31,460 nt of DNA from Bacillota bacterium (GTDB lineage Bacteria > Bacillota > Negativicutes > Sporomusales > Sporomusaceae): positions 1 to 31,460 of the forward strand of contig JAEWGR010000068.1 of the NCBI GenBank assembly GCA_023388195.1, given 5' to 3'. The notes below the pieces were generated by a model. The model had not been told where the DNA came from. It searched no databases and saw only the letters and a list, made by a program, of their open reading frames with translations. The position numbers were made by a program, and so were the translations under genes. Below, piece by piece: positions 15,886-23,443 of this stretch; position 1 is the stretch's first letter, and every line of letters starts with the position of its first letter.

Positions 15886-16677
15886 ATGGAGAGTATGCGA
15901 GCAGAAAAATTAGTAATTGCTTATGAGAAAACGGCTATTATTCAAACATTAAATATGCAAATCCCACAAGGAAAAATTACTGCTCTCATTGGTCCAAACG
16001 GCAGTGGAAAGTCCACTGTTCTCAAAGCTTTAGGGCGTATTCTGCGTCCCCAAAGCGGTTTAGTTTATCTCAATGGTCAGGATATCAGGTCCCTCTCGAC
16101 CCAGGCAGTTGCCCGTAAAATGGCCATTTTGCCCCAATGCCCGCTGGCTCCTGGCGGTGTGACTGTAAGTGAACTTGTGGCTTATGGACGATTTCCCCAT
16201 CAACAGGGTTTCGGTAATCAGTCTTCTGAGGACCGCCGGATAATTGCCTGGTCGTTGGCGGTGACGGGACTGGAAGCACTAGCCGGGCGCTTTGTTGATA
16301 CGCTTTCGGGCGGGCAGCGTCAGCGGGTATGGATTGCTATGGCCTTGGCACAGCAGACCGAACTTATCCTATTGGATGAACCGACTACATATCTTGACTT
16401 GTCTCATCAACTTGAGATATTGGAATTGCTGGTAGGGTTGAATAAACGCCAGGGATGCACTATTGTGATGGTTCTGCATGATCTTAATCTTGCGGCCCGC
16501 TTCGCTGATTATATGATTGCTATACGGGGCGGGGCCGTAATTTGCCACGGGGTGCCTGAAGAAGTTATGGTGCCGGCAATACTGCGGGATGTTTTTCAGA
16601 TTGATGCTCAGGTTGTCAATGAGGCTCGAACCGGTCGCCCTGTCTGCATTACTTATGATTTAGTCAAGTCTTTATAG
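15886..16677 (+). CDS. ABC transporter ATPase, FecE/FhuC type
   Basis: The 263-residue ATPase powers the importer. Walker A is GPNGSGKST (residues 36-44), the ABC signature LSGGQRQRVW (140-149), Walker B LILLDEP with Glu165 as catalytic base, and the switch histidine lies in VLHDLNLAARFAD. ATG at 15886 is preferred because AGGG at 15871-15874 is 11 nt upstream. A GTG at 15877 would be only 2 nt from that site. It is the last gene of the plus-strand operon and ends at the strong bidirectional hairpin at 16741-16778. Confidence 0.94.
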   Translation: MESMRAEKLVIAYEKTAIIQTLNMQIPQGKITALIGPNGSGKSTVLKALGRILRPQSGLVYLNGQDIRSLSTQAVARKMAILPQCPLAPGGVTVSELVAYGRFPHQQGFGNQSSEDRRIIAWSLAVTGLEALAGRFVDTLSGGQRQRVWIAMALAQQTELILLDEPTTYLDLSHQLEILELLVGLNKRQGCTIVMVLHDLNLAARFADYMIAIRGGAVICHGVPEEVMVPAILRDVFQIDAQVVNEARTGRPVCITYDLVKSL

Positions 16678-16740
16678 CTTGCCAAAATTATGATCTACGG
16701 GACTCAATATCCGTTATAATAACGTGTAAATAAGGGAGTA

Positions 16741-16778
16741 AAGAGCCATGGTGAAAAAAATATTTCACCATGGCTCTT
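16741..16778. terminator. Bidirectional terminator between the ABC operon and tonB
   Basis: A perfect 16-bp inverted repeat (AAGAGCCATGGTGAAA / TTTCACCATGGCTCTT) with a 6-nt loop sits between convergent operons. T-rich sequence follows on the plus strand (to about 16795). On the minus strand the hairpin follows the tonB stop and leads to TTTACTCCC. Confidence 0.85.
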
Positions 16779-16792
16779 GTGTTGTGCTGTTT

Positions 16793-17485
16793 TTAGTTAT
16801 GGAGGCGAAAAGATACTGGCATGGTTGTCGTGCAGACTACTGTGCGGCCGCTGCTGCGGTCTTTGGCCGGGATAAACTGCCATTTGCGCACGGCTTCGGC
16901 GGCGGCTTCGTCTAATGTTGTATAGCCTGTCGAACGGGCGATACTAATTTCTCCCGGCCGGCCATTAGCCAGAATCTGAATCTTTAAGAGCACGGTGCCT
17001 TCTTGTCCGGCTTGCCTGGCCGCTGGTGGATAACGAGGATCGACCCTGGTCAGGATACCAGGACCGGCGATGCCGCCGCTGCCTGACCCGGTTGCGCCAG
17101 CACTGCCAGATCCAGTACCAGTATTACTGGATCCAGGTGGCTGCCCTGTTGCTGCATTGACTGCCGGACTTTCGACCTCAGAGATTGATAGATCGCTGGT
17201 AGTAATAACCGGTTTTACTTCCGTTTCGACCGGCACTGGCTCAGACGACACTGTTTCCGTCGGCACCGGTTGGGTTGGAGACGGTGCTATAACTGGTGCC
17301 GACGGTCCCGGGTCAATATTTGCCCGGTCACCAGGATCATTTACCAGATCCATTTCCATAATAATTTCCTCAGGTAGAGCTAACGTCGTCAGGTTGGCTA
17401 CCAGGTACCCGGCCGCAACTATCATGAAAATATGCAAGCAGACAGATATTGTAATGGCTTTACGCCAATAAAAAGCATAGGTCAT
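16793..17485 (-). CDS. tonB: TonB energy-transducing protein
   Basis: The 230-residue protein starts at ATG 17485, 7 nt after GAGG; a TTG at 17506 would overlap exbD and lacks a site. It has one N-terminal membrane anchor (about residues 8-31), then a long Pro/Thr/Ser/Glu-rich and Gly/Ser-rich periplasmic spacer (residues 45-150). The C-terminal TonB domain carries VDPRYPPAARQAGQEGTV and LDEAAAEAVRKWQFIPA. It carries proton-motive energy from ExbB-ExbD to the outer-membrane receptor at 9149-11332. The gene is third in an exbB-exbD-tonB operon. Confidence 0.93.
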   Translation of the reverse strand: MTYAFYWRKAITISVCLHIFMIVAAGYLVANLTTLALPEEIIMEMDLVNDPGDRANIDPGPSAPVIAPSPTQPVPTETVSSEPVPVETEVKPVITTSDLSISEVESPAVNAATGQPPGSSNTGTGSGSAGATGSGSGGIAGPGILTRVDPRYPPAARQAGQEGTVLLKIQILANGRPGEISIARSTGYTTLDEAAAEAVRKWQFIPAKDRSSGRTVVCTTTMPVSFRLHN

Positions 17486-17489
17486 ACAG

Positions 17490-17897
17490 TTACCTCGCTT
17501 TCTCAACCGCTACCGATACCCGGTGGGCTCCTGCTTGTTTCAATGCATCCAGTACGGTTACAACCTGACCGTATGCAACCTGCTTGTCGCCACGGAGAAT
17601 AAAAACAGTATCAGACTTTTTACCGATCTCCAGGTTTACCCGTTTGCTTAGCAATGCCAGGGGGATCTCTTCCTGATTAAACATGACGCTGCCATTTTCC
17701 AATACTGTGACATTAATACTGCTGGGCTTATCCTGCTGAACGGCGGCCGCCTGCGGCAGGTTGACCGGGATTGTATGCTGTTCGACCATATATAGCGTAC
17801 TCATCATAAAGAACACCAGCAGAAAGAAAATAATGTCAATTAGCGGGATGATCATAAGTTGCGGCTGGTTTTCTACACGGAGGCTACGCAATTTCAT
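17490..17897 (-). CDS. exbD: ExbD, TonB-system proton channel subunit
   Basis: The 135-residue protein has a short cytoplasmic N-terminus and one membrane helix (about residues 15-37). PLIDIIFFLLVFFM includes the Asp (residue 21) that is the proton-carrying residue of ExbD/TolR. A periplasmic domain follows (VFILRGDKQVAYGQVVTVLD near 95-114). The ATG at 17897, behind AGGAGAG, lies inside the end of exbB, a 14-base overlap that couples translation. It assembles with ExbB and drives TonB. Confidence 0.94.
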   Translation of the reverse strand: MKLRSLRVENQPQLMIIPLIDIIFFLLVFFMMSTLYMVEQHTIPVNLPQAAAVQQDKPSSINVTVLENGSVMFNQEEIPLALLSKRVNLEIGKKSDTVFILRGDKQVAYGQVVTVLDALKQAGAHRVSVAVEKAR

Positions 17898-18534
17898 GGG
17901 ATTCTCTCCTGCTCGTTTTTTTGATCAGTACATGACTGACGGTTAGGGCTGCCATTTGCTCAATGTCAGTTACCATCCGGTTGACCTGGCGCGAGAAATA
18001 ATTGTGCAGGATTAGTGCCAGTATTGCGACGGTGAGACCGGTAGCTGTGGCAATGAGAGCCTCGCCAACACCGCCGGTGATGGCCATCGGTTGGCCGGAT
18101 TGGACATTGAACACGCTAAACGAATTGATCATACCGATAACAGTCCCCAATAACCCTAGCAAAGGGGCGATGGTGACGACCATGCTCAGGTCGTCAAGGT
18201 GTTCCCGGAGGCGGGCTGCTGCCAACGCGGCCGCACTTTCCAGGGCATTCTCAATCTGGCTGCCCCGCTGGCAGGCCTGGAGGCCTGCCAATGCAACAGC
18301 GGCCAAAAAATTGGGGTTTGCTTGCTCACAGACCTGCACGGCCTCGCTAAATTTTTGTTTTTCTAGTAACGGCAGCAATTGCTGCTGGAAATCCTGTGAA
18401 TGGGCAGACCGGCTGCGGTAATAGAGAAACCGTTCGACGGCAATGGTGACGACAAACAGCGAGCACGCAACCAAGAGGTACATGACTGGCCCGCCTTTGT
18501 GAAAAAGATTGATAGTTTGTGTTATAAGTTCCAT
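17884..18534 (-). CDS. exbB: ExbB/TolQ/MotA-family proton channel subunit
   Basis: The 216-residue protein has three membrane segments (about 15-35, 110-135 and 150-175). ExbB motifs are present: VTIAPLLGLLGTVIGMI near residue 113 and GVGEALIATATGLTVAI near 145. The ATG has AAAGGAGAG in front. It heads the exbB-exbD-tonB operon, whose promoter carries a near-perfect Fur box, so the energising complex is expected to rise when iron is scarce. TolQ is an alternative name, but the tonB neighbour decides for ExbB. Confidence 0.95.
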   Translation of the reverse strand: MELITQTINLFHKGGPVMYLLVACSLFVVTIAVERFLYYRSRSAHSQDFQQQLLPLLEKQKFSEAVQVCEQANPNFLAAVALAGLQACQRGSQIENALESAAALAAARLREHLDDLSMVVTIAPLLGLLGTVIGMINSFSVFNVQSGQPMAITGGVGEALIATATGLTVAILALILHNYFSRQVNRMVTDIEQMAALTVSHVLIKKTSRRESHEIA

Positions 18535-18636
18535 AATTCTCTCCTTTATATGTAATCATTTAATAACCGTTGTTACTCTTGTCTGGATACACTGATAGTA
18601 CAAGGCAGTATATCTATGCAAGAGTGGCCCCTTTTT

Positions 18637-18666
18637 ATAATAGCAGAAAATGATAATCATTTTCAA
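18637..18666 (-). promoter_or_regulatory. exbB-exbD-tonB promoter with a Fur box in the spacer
   Basis: On the minus strand TTGAAA (18661-18666) and TATTAT (18637-18642) are 18 bp apart. The spacer is filled by the perfect palindrome GAAAATGATAATCATTTTC (18646-18664), a near-consensus Fur site. Iron-Fur binding there would exclude RNA polymerase. Confidence 0.85.
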
Positions 18667-18894
18667 TATCTGAGTGCAATTATTTCTGAAAAATAGACAA
18701 CAGTACTAAGTTACAATTAAAACCGTGCGTTTATTTTGTGGATATCTAGATGGGAAAAGGCTTTAATCTAAGGAAATATAATGAAAAGGCTAGTATGCGC
18801 CTTTGGGAGATACCCTTAATAATACCTAAGTACTTTAGTATGCTTTTTTATGCCTAGGGGGCTCAGTTTGGGTTATTTTGAACATACAGCGCTG

Positions 18895-18923
18895 TTGTGA
18901 TTTATAGATAAAACCAATATAAT
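18895..18923 (+). promoter_or_regulatory. Promoter of the CNNM/CorC-family gene
   Basis: TTGTGA (18895-18900) and TATAAT (18918-18923) are 17 bp apart. Transcription would start near 18930 and give a leader of about 180 nt. The stretch 18670-18894 between this and the exbB promoter holds no gene or element I recognise. Confidence 0.6.
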
Positions 18924-18998
18924 GTATATCAATATGAAAATCATTTGGCGTGTAACCCCGCCAATATTTAGGATTTCCCAACGTATATGCAGTAAAAG

Positions 18999-19026
18999 AG
19001 AGGTTGTGTAGAAGTCAACCTCTTTT
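18999..19026 (+). terminator. Terminator-like hairpin inside the CNNM/CorC leader
   Basis: AGAGGTTG (18999-19006) and CAACCTCT (19016-19023) form an 8-bp stem with a 9-nt loop, followed by TTT. It lies between the promoter at 18895 and the gene at 19112 on the same strand, so it could act as an attenuator rather than end a separate gene. Confidence 0.6.
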
Positions 19027-19067
19027 AAATTAGGGCACTGGTAAGACGAAACAATAATAAAATGTAT

Positions 19068-19114
19068 GGAGGTGAGCCTATTCTCTCGGCTAACTGAGAG
19101 ATAGGGATTTATTG
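19068..19114 (+). promoter_or_regulatory. Shine-Dalgarno, hairpin and TTG start of the CNNM/CorC-family gene
   Basis: GGAGGTGA (19068-19075) is a near-perfect ribosome site but lies 36 nt before the TTG start at 19112. The space is filled by a hairpin: CCTA-T-TCTCTC (19077-19087) with GAGAGATAGG (19096-19105), one bulged T and an 8-nt loop. With the hairpin folded, only 7 nt separate site and start. A weaker AGGG (19103-19106), 5 nt from the TTG, would be hidden in the stem. Confidence 0.6.
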
Positions 19115-20431
19115 GACCCTGCGTCTATGCTGTTAAATTTATTTCTGGTAATGTTGCTTGTTCTATTAAATGGTTTTTTTGTTGCCGCTGAATTTGCCAT
19201 GGTTAAAGTACGAAGTACTCGCATTGAGACCCTGTTACAGGAAGGGAACACTAGAGCAAAGTTCGCTAAAAAAATTGTTGACCATCTTGATGCCTATTTA
19301 TCGGCTTGCCAACTGGGAATTACCCTTGCGTCACTTGGTTTGGGTTGGATTGGGGAACCAGCGGTTGCCGCAATATTTGAACCCATTATGTTAGAATGGG
19401 GGTTTTCCAGCCAGGTTGTTCACACACTTTCTTTTGTAATTGCCTTTTCTATTATCACTGCTTTACACATTATCTTAGGTGAATTAGCACCTAAATCTTT
19501 GGCAATACAGCAGGCAGACCGAGTCACATTATGGACCTCAGTGCCATTGATTGGTTTTTATAAGTTAATGTATCCGTTTATATGGATTTTGAATACGATT
19601 TCCAACTGGATTCTCCGTCTGGTCGGTATTCAGGTTGTTAATGAACATGAAGCTGCCCATACGGAAGAGGAAATTCGGATCTTAATGGAAGAAAGTCATA
19701 AGCAAGGATTTATCAATAAGACAGAACTTACTTTTGTGGATAATATTTTTGATTTTGCTGAAACAAATGCCCGGGAAATCATGGTTCCCCGTACTGACAT
19801 GGTGTGTTTAGATATACAAGACACTTTTGAGGAAAATCTGGATAAAGCTTTGGCTGAGGAACTGACACGTTATCCGGTATGTGATGATGATAAGGATAAT
19901 ATTATTGGTTTTGTTCATATTAAAGATATACTAAAAGCAATTGCCAGAGGGGAAAAACCAAACTTACGGGACATGGTGCGGGAGGTAACTGCAATCCCTG
20001 AAACCATGCACATCAGTGATTTGTTAAAAGTGCTGCAGAAAAACAGGACTCAAATGGCGATTGTTGTTGATGAGTATGGTGGAACTGCCGGATTAGTAAC
20101 GGTTGAAGATATTTTAGAGGAAATTGTCGGCGAAATTCAGGACGAATTTGATGAAGAGCGTCCTTGGATTGAGACACAAGATGATAACACGTACTCTGTA
20201 GATGCCCGCGTATTATTGGATGAGTTCAATGACTTTTTTGAACTGCAACTCGAAACAGAAGAGGTTGATACTTTCGGTGGCTGGATCAGCCTGCATATCG
20301 AATTACCGCCAAAAGCCAATAGCAAAATTGAATACAAAGAATTCGAGTTTACTATTACTGAGGTTGATCATATGCGCGTAAATAGAGTGCTTGTTAAAAA
20401 GGTGCACCGCGATCGTGAAGATATGGAGTAA
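19112..20431 (+). CDS. CNNM/CorC (HlyC, TlyC)-family membrane transporter with CBS pair
   Basis: The 439-residue protein has an N-terminal DUF21/CNNM membrane domain (residues 1-190: FFVAAEFAMVKVR, ACQLGITLASLGLGWIGEP, HIILGELAPKSLA). A CBS pair (about 205-325, with IMVPRTDMV and FVHIKDIL) binds adenine nucleotides in relatives, and the C-terminal CorC/HlyC domain spans about 345-430. Members are linked to magnesium or cobalt efflux and sodium-coupled transport, and some were first named hemolysins; substrate here is unknown. The TTG start is supported by the MDPAS opening usual in this family and by the leader arrangement upstream. A strong terminator follows. Confidence 0.92.
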   Translation: MDPASMLLNLFLVMLLVLLNGFFVAAEFAMVKVRSTRIETLLQEGNTRAKFAKKIVDHLDAYLSACQLGITLASLGLGWIGEPAVAAIFEPIMLEWGFSSQVVHTLSFVIAFSIITALHIILGELAPKSLAIQQADRVTLWTSVPLIGFYKLMYPFIWILNTISNWILRLVGIQVVNEHEAAHTEEEIRILMEESHKQGFINKTELTFVDNIFDFAETNAREIMVPRTDMVCLDIQDTFEENLDKALAEELTRYPVCDDDKDNIIGFVHIKDILKAIARGEKPNLRDMVREVTAIPETMHISDLLKVLQKNRTQMAIVVDEYGGTAGLVTVEDILEEIVGEIQDEFDEERPWIETQDDNTYSVDARVLLDEFNDFFELQLETEEVDTFGGWISLHIELPPKANSKIEYKEFEFTITEVDHMRVNRVLVKKVHRDREDME

Positions 20432-20438
20432 CCTTTAC

Positions 20439-20477
20439 GCAAAAAAGCCTGTCTGGGGGACCAGCCAGGCTTTTTGC
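20439..20477 (+). terminator. Terminator of the CNNM/CorC-family gene
   Basis: GCAAAAAAGCCTG pairs with CAGGCTTTTTGC, with an inner CTGG/CCAG stem, and the 3' arm provides a T5 run. It starts 8 bases after the stop. The following 20478-20599 stretch holds nothing I recognise. Confidence 0.88.
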
Positions 20478-20599
20478 CTTGTGTCTAAGGCAAGGGGAAT
20501 TTTATACCATAAAGGATACAACGTAGTTTGTACCGTCGGCCTGCAGCGCTAGGGGATTGCAACCGCAATAATACCCATACTAAAAGAAGGTGATGCTAA

Positions 20600-21064
20600 A
20601 TGAGAATCAGACATTATACAAGTAGCGACTGTCCTGAGATAATTGAACTTTTTTATAATACTGTCCACACAGTAAATCGGAAGGACTATAATCCTGCTCA
20701 ACTTGATGCCTGGGCACCACAAGAGGCTAATGCTGGTAAATGGGATACCGCACTCTCTGCAAATTATACGCTTGTAATAGAAGATGATAATCATATAATT
20801 GGGTTTGGCGATATCGATAAATCAGGCTATTTTGATCATCTCTTTATTCATAAGGAGTTTCAAGGTCGCGGCCTGGCAACACTGCTGGCGGTTGAAATTG
20901 AAAATTATGCAAGAGAAAATGCTATACCAAGAATTACGACCGAAGCTTCCATTACGGCAAAATCATTTTTTCTCAGAAGAGGCTATGCTGTGATAAGAGA
21001 ACAAACGGTTGAGAGAAAAGGGCAACGGTTAATTAATTATTATATGGCGAAAGAGATTACTTAG
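20600..21064 (+). CDS. GNAT-family N-acetyltransferase
   Basis: The 154-residue, single-domain acetyltransferase starts at ATG behind AGAAGGTGA. The acetyl-CoA loop is QGRGLATLL near residue 91. Flanking strands (HIIGFGDIDKSGYFDHLFIH) and the terminal KSFFLRRGYAVI fit the YafP-like group. The acceptor substrate cannot be predicted. It stands alone between two transcription units, just upstream of a tRNA. Confidence 0.88.
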   Translation: MRIRHYTSSDCPEIIELFYNTVHTVNRKDYNPAQLDAWAPQEANAGKWDTALSANYTLVIEDDNHIIGFGDIDKSGYFDHLFIHKEFQGRGLATLLAVEIENYARENAIPRITTEASITAKSFFLRRGYAVIREQTVERKGQRLINYYMAKEIT

Positions 21065-21222
21065 TGAAATTAGCCTAGTACTAGGTTTATACCATTGGGT
21101 AGTCAAATATTTTCCACTACCTTACAATTGACAACTATGTATCCAAAATGCTATACTAAGTATCGTTATCTTTTACTTTGCCATGATTCTAGACATGGTG
21201 AAAAACCTCATAAGAGGGACAT

Positions 21223-21301
21223 GCGCCCGTAGCTCAGGTGGATAGAGCGGTGGTTTCCTAAACCGCGTCAGCCGGTGGTTCGAGTCCTCCCGGGCGCACC
21301 A
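21223..21301 (+). tRNA. tRNA-Arg (anticodon CCT)
   Basis: Acceptor arms GCGCCCG/CGGGCGC, D-arm GCTC/GAGC, anticodon arm GTGGT/ACCGC with CCT at 21257-21259, and an encoded CCA give a tRNA reading AGG. It is 79 nt long. The variable loop appears to be 7 nt, and the T-stem GGTGG/CCTCC has a T-T mismatch in its middle pair. It may be functional or slightly decayed. Confidence 0.85.
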
Positions 21302-21332
21302 GAAAATTAACCCTAGGTAATACAAGGGTTTG

Positions 21333-21369
21333 AAGACTAGATGAATCTTATGATTTGTCTAGTCTTTTC
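21333..21369 (+). terminator. Terminator after tRNA-Arg(CCT)
   Basis: AAGACTAGA (21333-21341) and TCTAGTCTT (21358-21366) form a perfect 9-bp stem; TTCTT follows. A smaller AACCCT/AGGGTT hairpin precedes it. The rest of the gap to 21621 holds no gene I recognise. Confidence 0.75.
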
Positions 21370-21621
21370 TTATGGTGAGAACATAGGTTTAGTTACCACA
21401 AGTAACTCAATGGCTTTTCCATTTGCATAAATCAACAGAAATACACATGATTATGTAGAAACTGGTACATAAGTATGGACTTAAGGATGGATAAAGAACG
21501 TCAAGCCACCTAACGCAGAACAGAAGATCTTTGATAATCATAAGTAACCCCATAGTCCCTAACTTAACAAAAAACTTAAAAACTCTCTCTTATGCGTTCC
21601 TGTTTTTTAAAATCATATGCC

Positions 21622-22104
21622 TCAAACCCGTATAAATACTGATGTCTTCAAAACCCCGTTCCCATTTTTATTTTTGTTTACAGGGAGGTCGTTGGATGCT
21701 CTGCGAACCGATTTACCAGATACACCAACCATTTTACCTACGATATCATTGGTTTCGCCTTTGGTTATTTCTTTCGGTTCCCCACTTTGAAGTGTAAACG
21801 AAAGAAATAACCATCTTTGTCTTTCCCAGCTAATTGTGTTGCCATCTGCCGTTTCCGAGCTTCTTCCTCGTACAGTGGTTTCATTTTGACAGCTACCCAT
21901 AGCTCTCTGACTTGCGTCCATCTGTCGCCTATTGAAGTTCATGTCACTGACGAATTCTAAGAGGCTTCCCTTGCCATCCCATTGCTTGACAATGGGGGTA
22001 AGCTTAAGTTCGATGCAGGTTGTGTAGCGGTTTCTTCTTGGATAAATTATAGAATTCACTGAATCGAATTTTTGATTGAGTGATTCCAAGTTTAAAGATG
22101 TCAC
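21622..22104 (-). pseudogene. Decayed ParB/Spo0J-like nuclease-fold gene with frameshifts
   Basis: The open frame encodes 160 residues. RRNRYTTC, then VKQWDGKGSLLEF and NFNRRQMDASQRAM, match the C-terminal half of ParB-like N-terminal domains (usual pattern GRNRYxAC ... NLHRRHLxxSQRAM). Its end (IVGKMVGVSGKSVRRA) matches the helix-turn-helix that follows. The usual N-terminal 40-50 residues are missing. Between the two parts the family reading lies in another frame: after RAM, around 21900, skipping one base gives VAVKMKPLYEEEARKRQ, and a second shift near 21780-21800 restores the original frame. So the frame stays open by compensating indels. Probably a remnant of a phage or plasmid gene. 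Confidence 0.68.
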
Positions 22105-22144
22105 AGCCGAGTTCTCGACTACGAATTTTATTCTAAGGTCAGCA

Positions 22145-22183
22145 GTTAAACCCTCTGTCCACTAAAGGATCAGAGGGTTTAAC
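22145..22183. terminator. Long inverted repeat between the pseudogene and the beta-barrel gene
   Basis: GTTAAACCCTCTG and CAGAGGGTTTAAC form a perfect 13-bp stem that continues with TCC/GGA around a short loop. It follows the minus-strand porin-like gene. The T-tract is poor on the minus strand (none) and modest on the plus strand, so it may act in mRNA protection as well as termination. Confidence 0.65.
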
Positions 22184-22211
22184 TGGTTGTTTATTAGTAT
22201 TATCTCATGAT

Positions 22212-22847
22212 TTAAAATTTAAGAGTCACACCAAGGCCAACGCCTTTGGCTTTAGCATCGAATTTATATGCACTATACCCATCGAATTCAACATTAGAAA
22301 ACTTAGTGTACCGATAGAATAGGTTTAAATCTGCTATCTCTGACATCTTGTGTCCAACACCTATTTCATATGAATATACATCACTACCAGCCGTTAAAGT
22401 GGCCCACCCAGAAAGTTTATCGTTAAACGCCGTGTGGCCAGTGAGGCCAACTTGGAAATTAGTTTGTGTATCAATGTCAATGCCTTCGACATCGCCAGCT
22501 AAACGGCTAATACCGGCAATGGCATTGAGGTTGTCATTGAGTTTATATACAACATTAAACTGCTGAATGTCATTTTTAGTATCAATTCCAAAGTAATCAT
22601 TATTAACCTTTTGGTACTTATATTGTAATGCCAGATTATTACCTAAGGAGTGAGTGACGCCTAAATCAATGTTTGTCTTGCTGTCCCAACTTGTTGATCC
22701 AGAACTATCGGACGTGTCAAGTTCACTGTTAATAAAACCAATATCAAATAATGTGTTCCCCTTCGTGAAGTCTGTTGCAGGTGCTGCAAATACTGCGGTG
22801 GTCATAGCACAGGATAACCCTAATGCGATTACTAAAGTCTTTTTCAT
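22212..22847 (-). CDS. Small outer-membrane beta-barrel protein
   Basis: The 211-residue precursor has a signal peptide (about residues 1-22, ending VFAA). The mature part is built from alternating amphipathic strands: LALQYKYQKV, QQFNVVYKLNDNLNAIAGISRL, TNFQVGLTGHTAF and ADLNLFYRYTKF. The last residues GVGLGVTLKF end in the aromatic residue typical of the assembly signal of outer-membrane barrels. Its size suggests 8 to 10 strands. It has an AAGGGGGA ribosome site. No close function is recognised; it may be an adhesin-like or porin-like barrel. It confirms a cell with an outer membrane and lies inside the accessory stretch next to the tRNA. Confidence 0.85.
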   Translation of the reverse strand: MKKTLVIALGLSCAMTTAVFAAPATDFTKGNTLFDIGFINSELDTSDSSGSTSWDSKTNIDLGVTHSLGNNLALQYKYQKVNNDYFGIDTKNDIQQFNVVYKLNDNLNAIAGISRLAGDVEGIDIDTQTNFQVGLTGHTAFNDKLSGWATLTAGSDVYSYEIGVGHKMSEIADLNLFYRYTKFSNVEFDGYSAYKFDAKAKGVGLGVTLKF

Positions 22848-23253
22848 GCTGATTCCCCCTTGTATTATTTAATTCCTACTATTTGTACAATTATATATTT
22901 TTTACCATATTCCTCCTATTATGTTAAATTTATTGAATTTATAAAAAAAATTTTATGTGCAGGTGTAGAATACTGTTTTTTATTTGGAGTATACCCTGGT
23001 GAGTTTTGCTGCTCCAAAGAGGGGTACTTTTCATGGAAGGATGGACGTATTACGACAGCTCAGTCTATGTACTGAAATTCGCTTGAAGTATCTAAACGGG
23101 GTACGGGTGTTTTTCTATAGCCTTTTGGAGAAGTAAAATTAAATATAATCAAAAAATATATGACAAGAGAGTAAGCTTATGATAAAAATAACCCATTAGC
23201 CTAAAAATTTTATGATGTTGGGAAATGGGCATAACGAGTACTACTAATCTGTC
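22848..23253. other. AT-rich gap without a recognised gene
   Basis: The segment next to the barrel gene holds a possible minus-strand promoter (TTGTAC, 17 bp, TAATAC) just before its start. Open frames on the plus strand are short, lack ribosome sites and match nothing I recognise. The composition fits decayed mobile DNA. Confidence 0.4.
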
Positions 23254-23382
23254 CTAATCATTTAGCAATAAACTTGGTTTAGCATGGCCCAGACGGCGCG
23301 ATACTCTATCCGGGGCTACGCCGGCGGCTAGGAGCATAGTCGCATGAGTGTGCCTGAGGCAATGGAAGTTCAGAAGTTTGAG
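23254..23382 (-). pseudogene. Tyrosine-recombinase (phage integrase) C-terminal remnant
   Basis: About 42 codons read FHCLRHTHATMLLAAGVAP, then VSRRLGHAKPS. They match the box II region of tyrosine recombinases: the HxLRHT motif with its catalytic Arg, and LGH. The frame stops before the catalytic Tyr, and the upstream part of the open frame (to 23469) does not resemble an integrase. It is a broken fragment of an integrated element. The nearest tRNA, a common attachment site, is tRNA-Arg(CCT) about 2 kb away. Confidence 0.75.
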
Positions 23383-23443
23383 CAACGGCAAAATGTAATA
23401 ACAATTAGATCCCCATCTGTTGATGAAATGAGAGAATCGCAAC

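Noticed and set aside
16748..16900. Plus-strand ORF starting ATGGTGAAAAAA behind AGGGAG
   Set aside because: It starts in the terminator hairpin and runs antisense through tonB; composition is a shadow of tonB.
18781..18820. 12-codon ORF behind AAGGAAAT in the exbB-CNNM gap
   Set aside because: Too short and without partner features; no attenuator codon run is present.
22860..23075. 71-residue plus-strand ORF
   Set aside because: No ribosome site, odd composition and no similarity recognised; it may contain decayed mobile DNA but cannot be supported.
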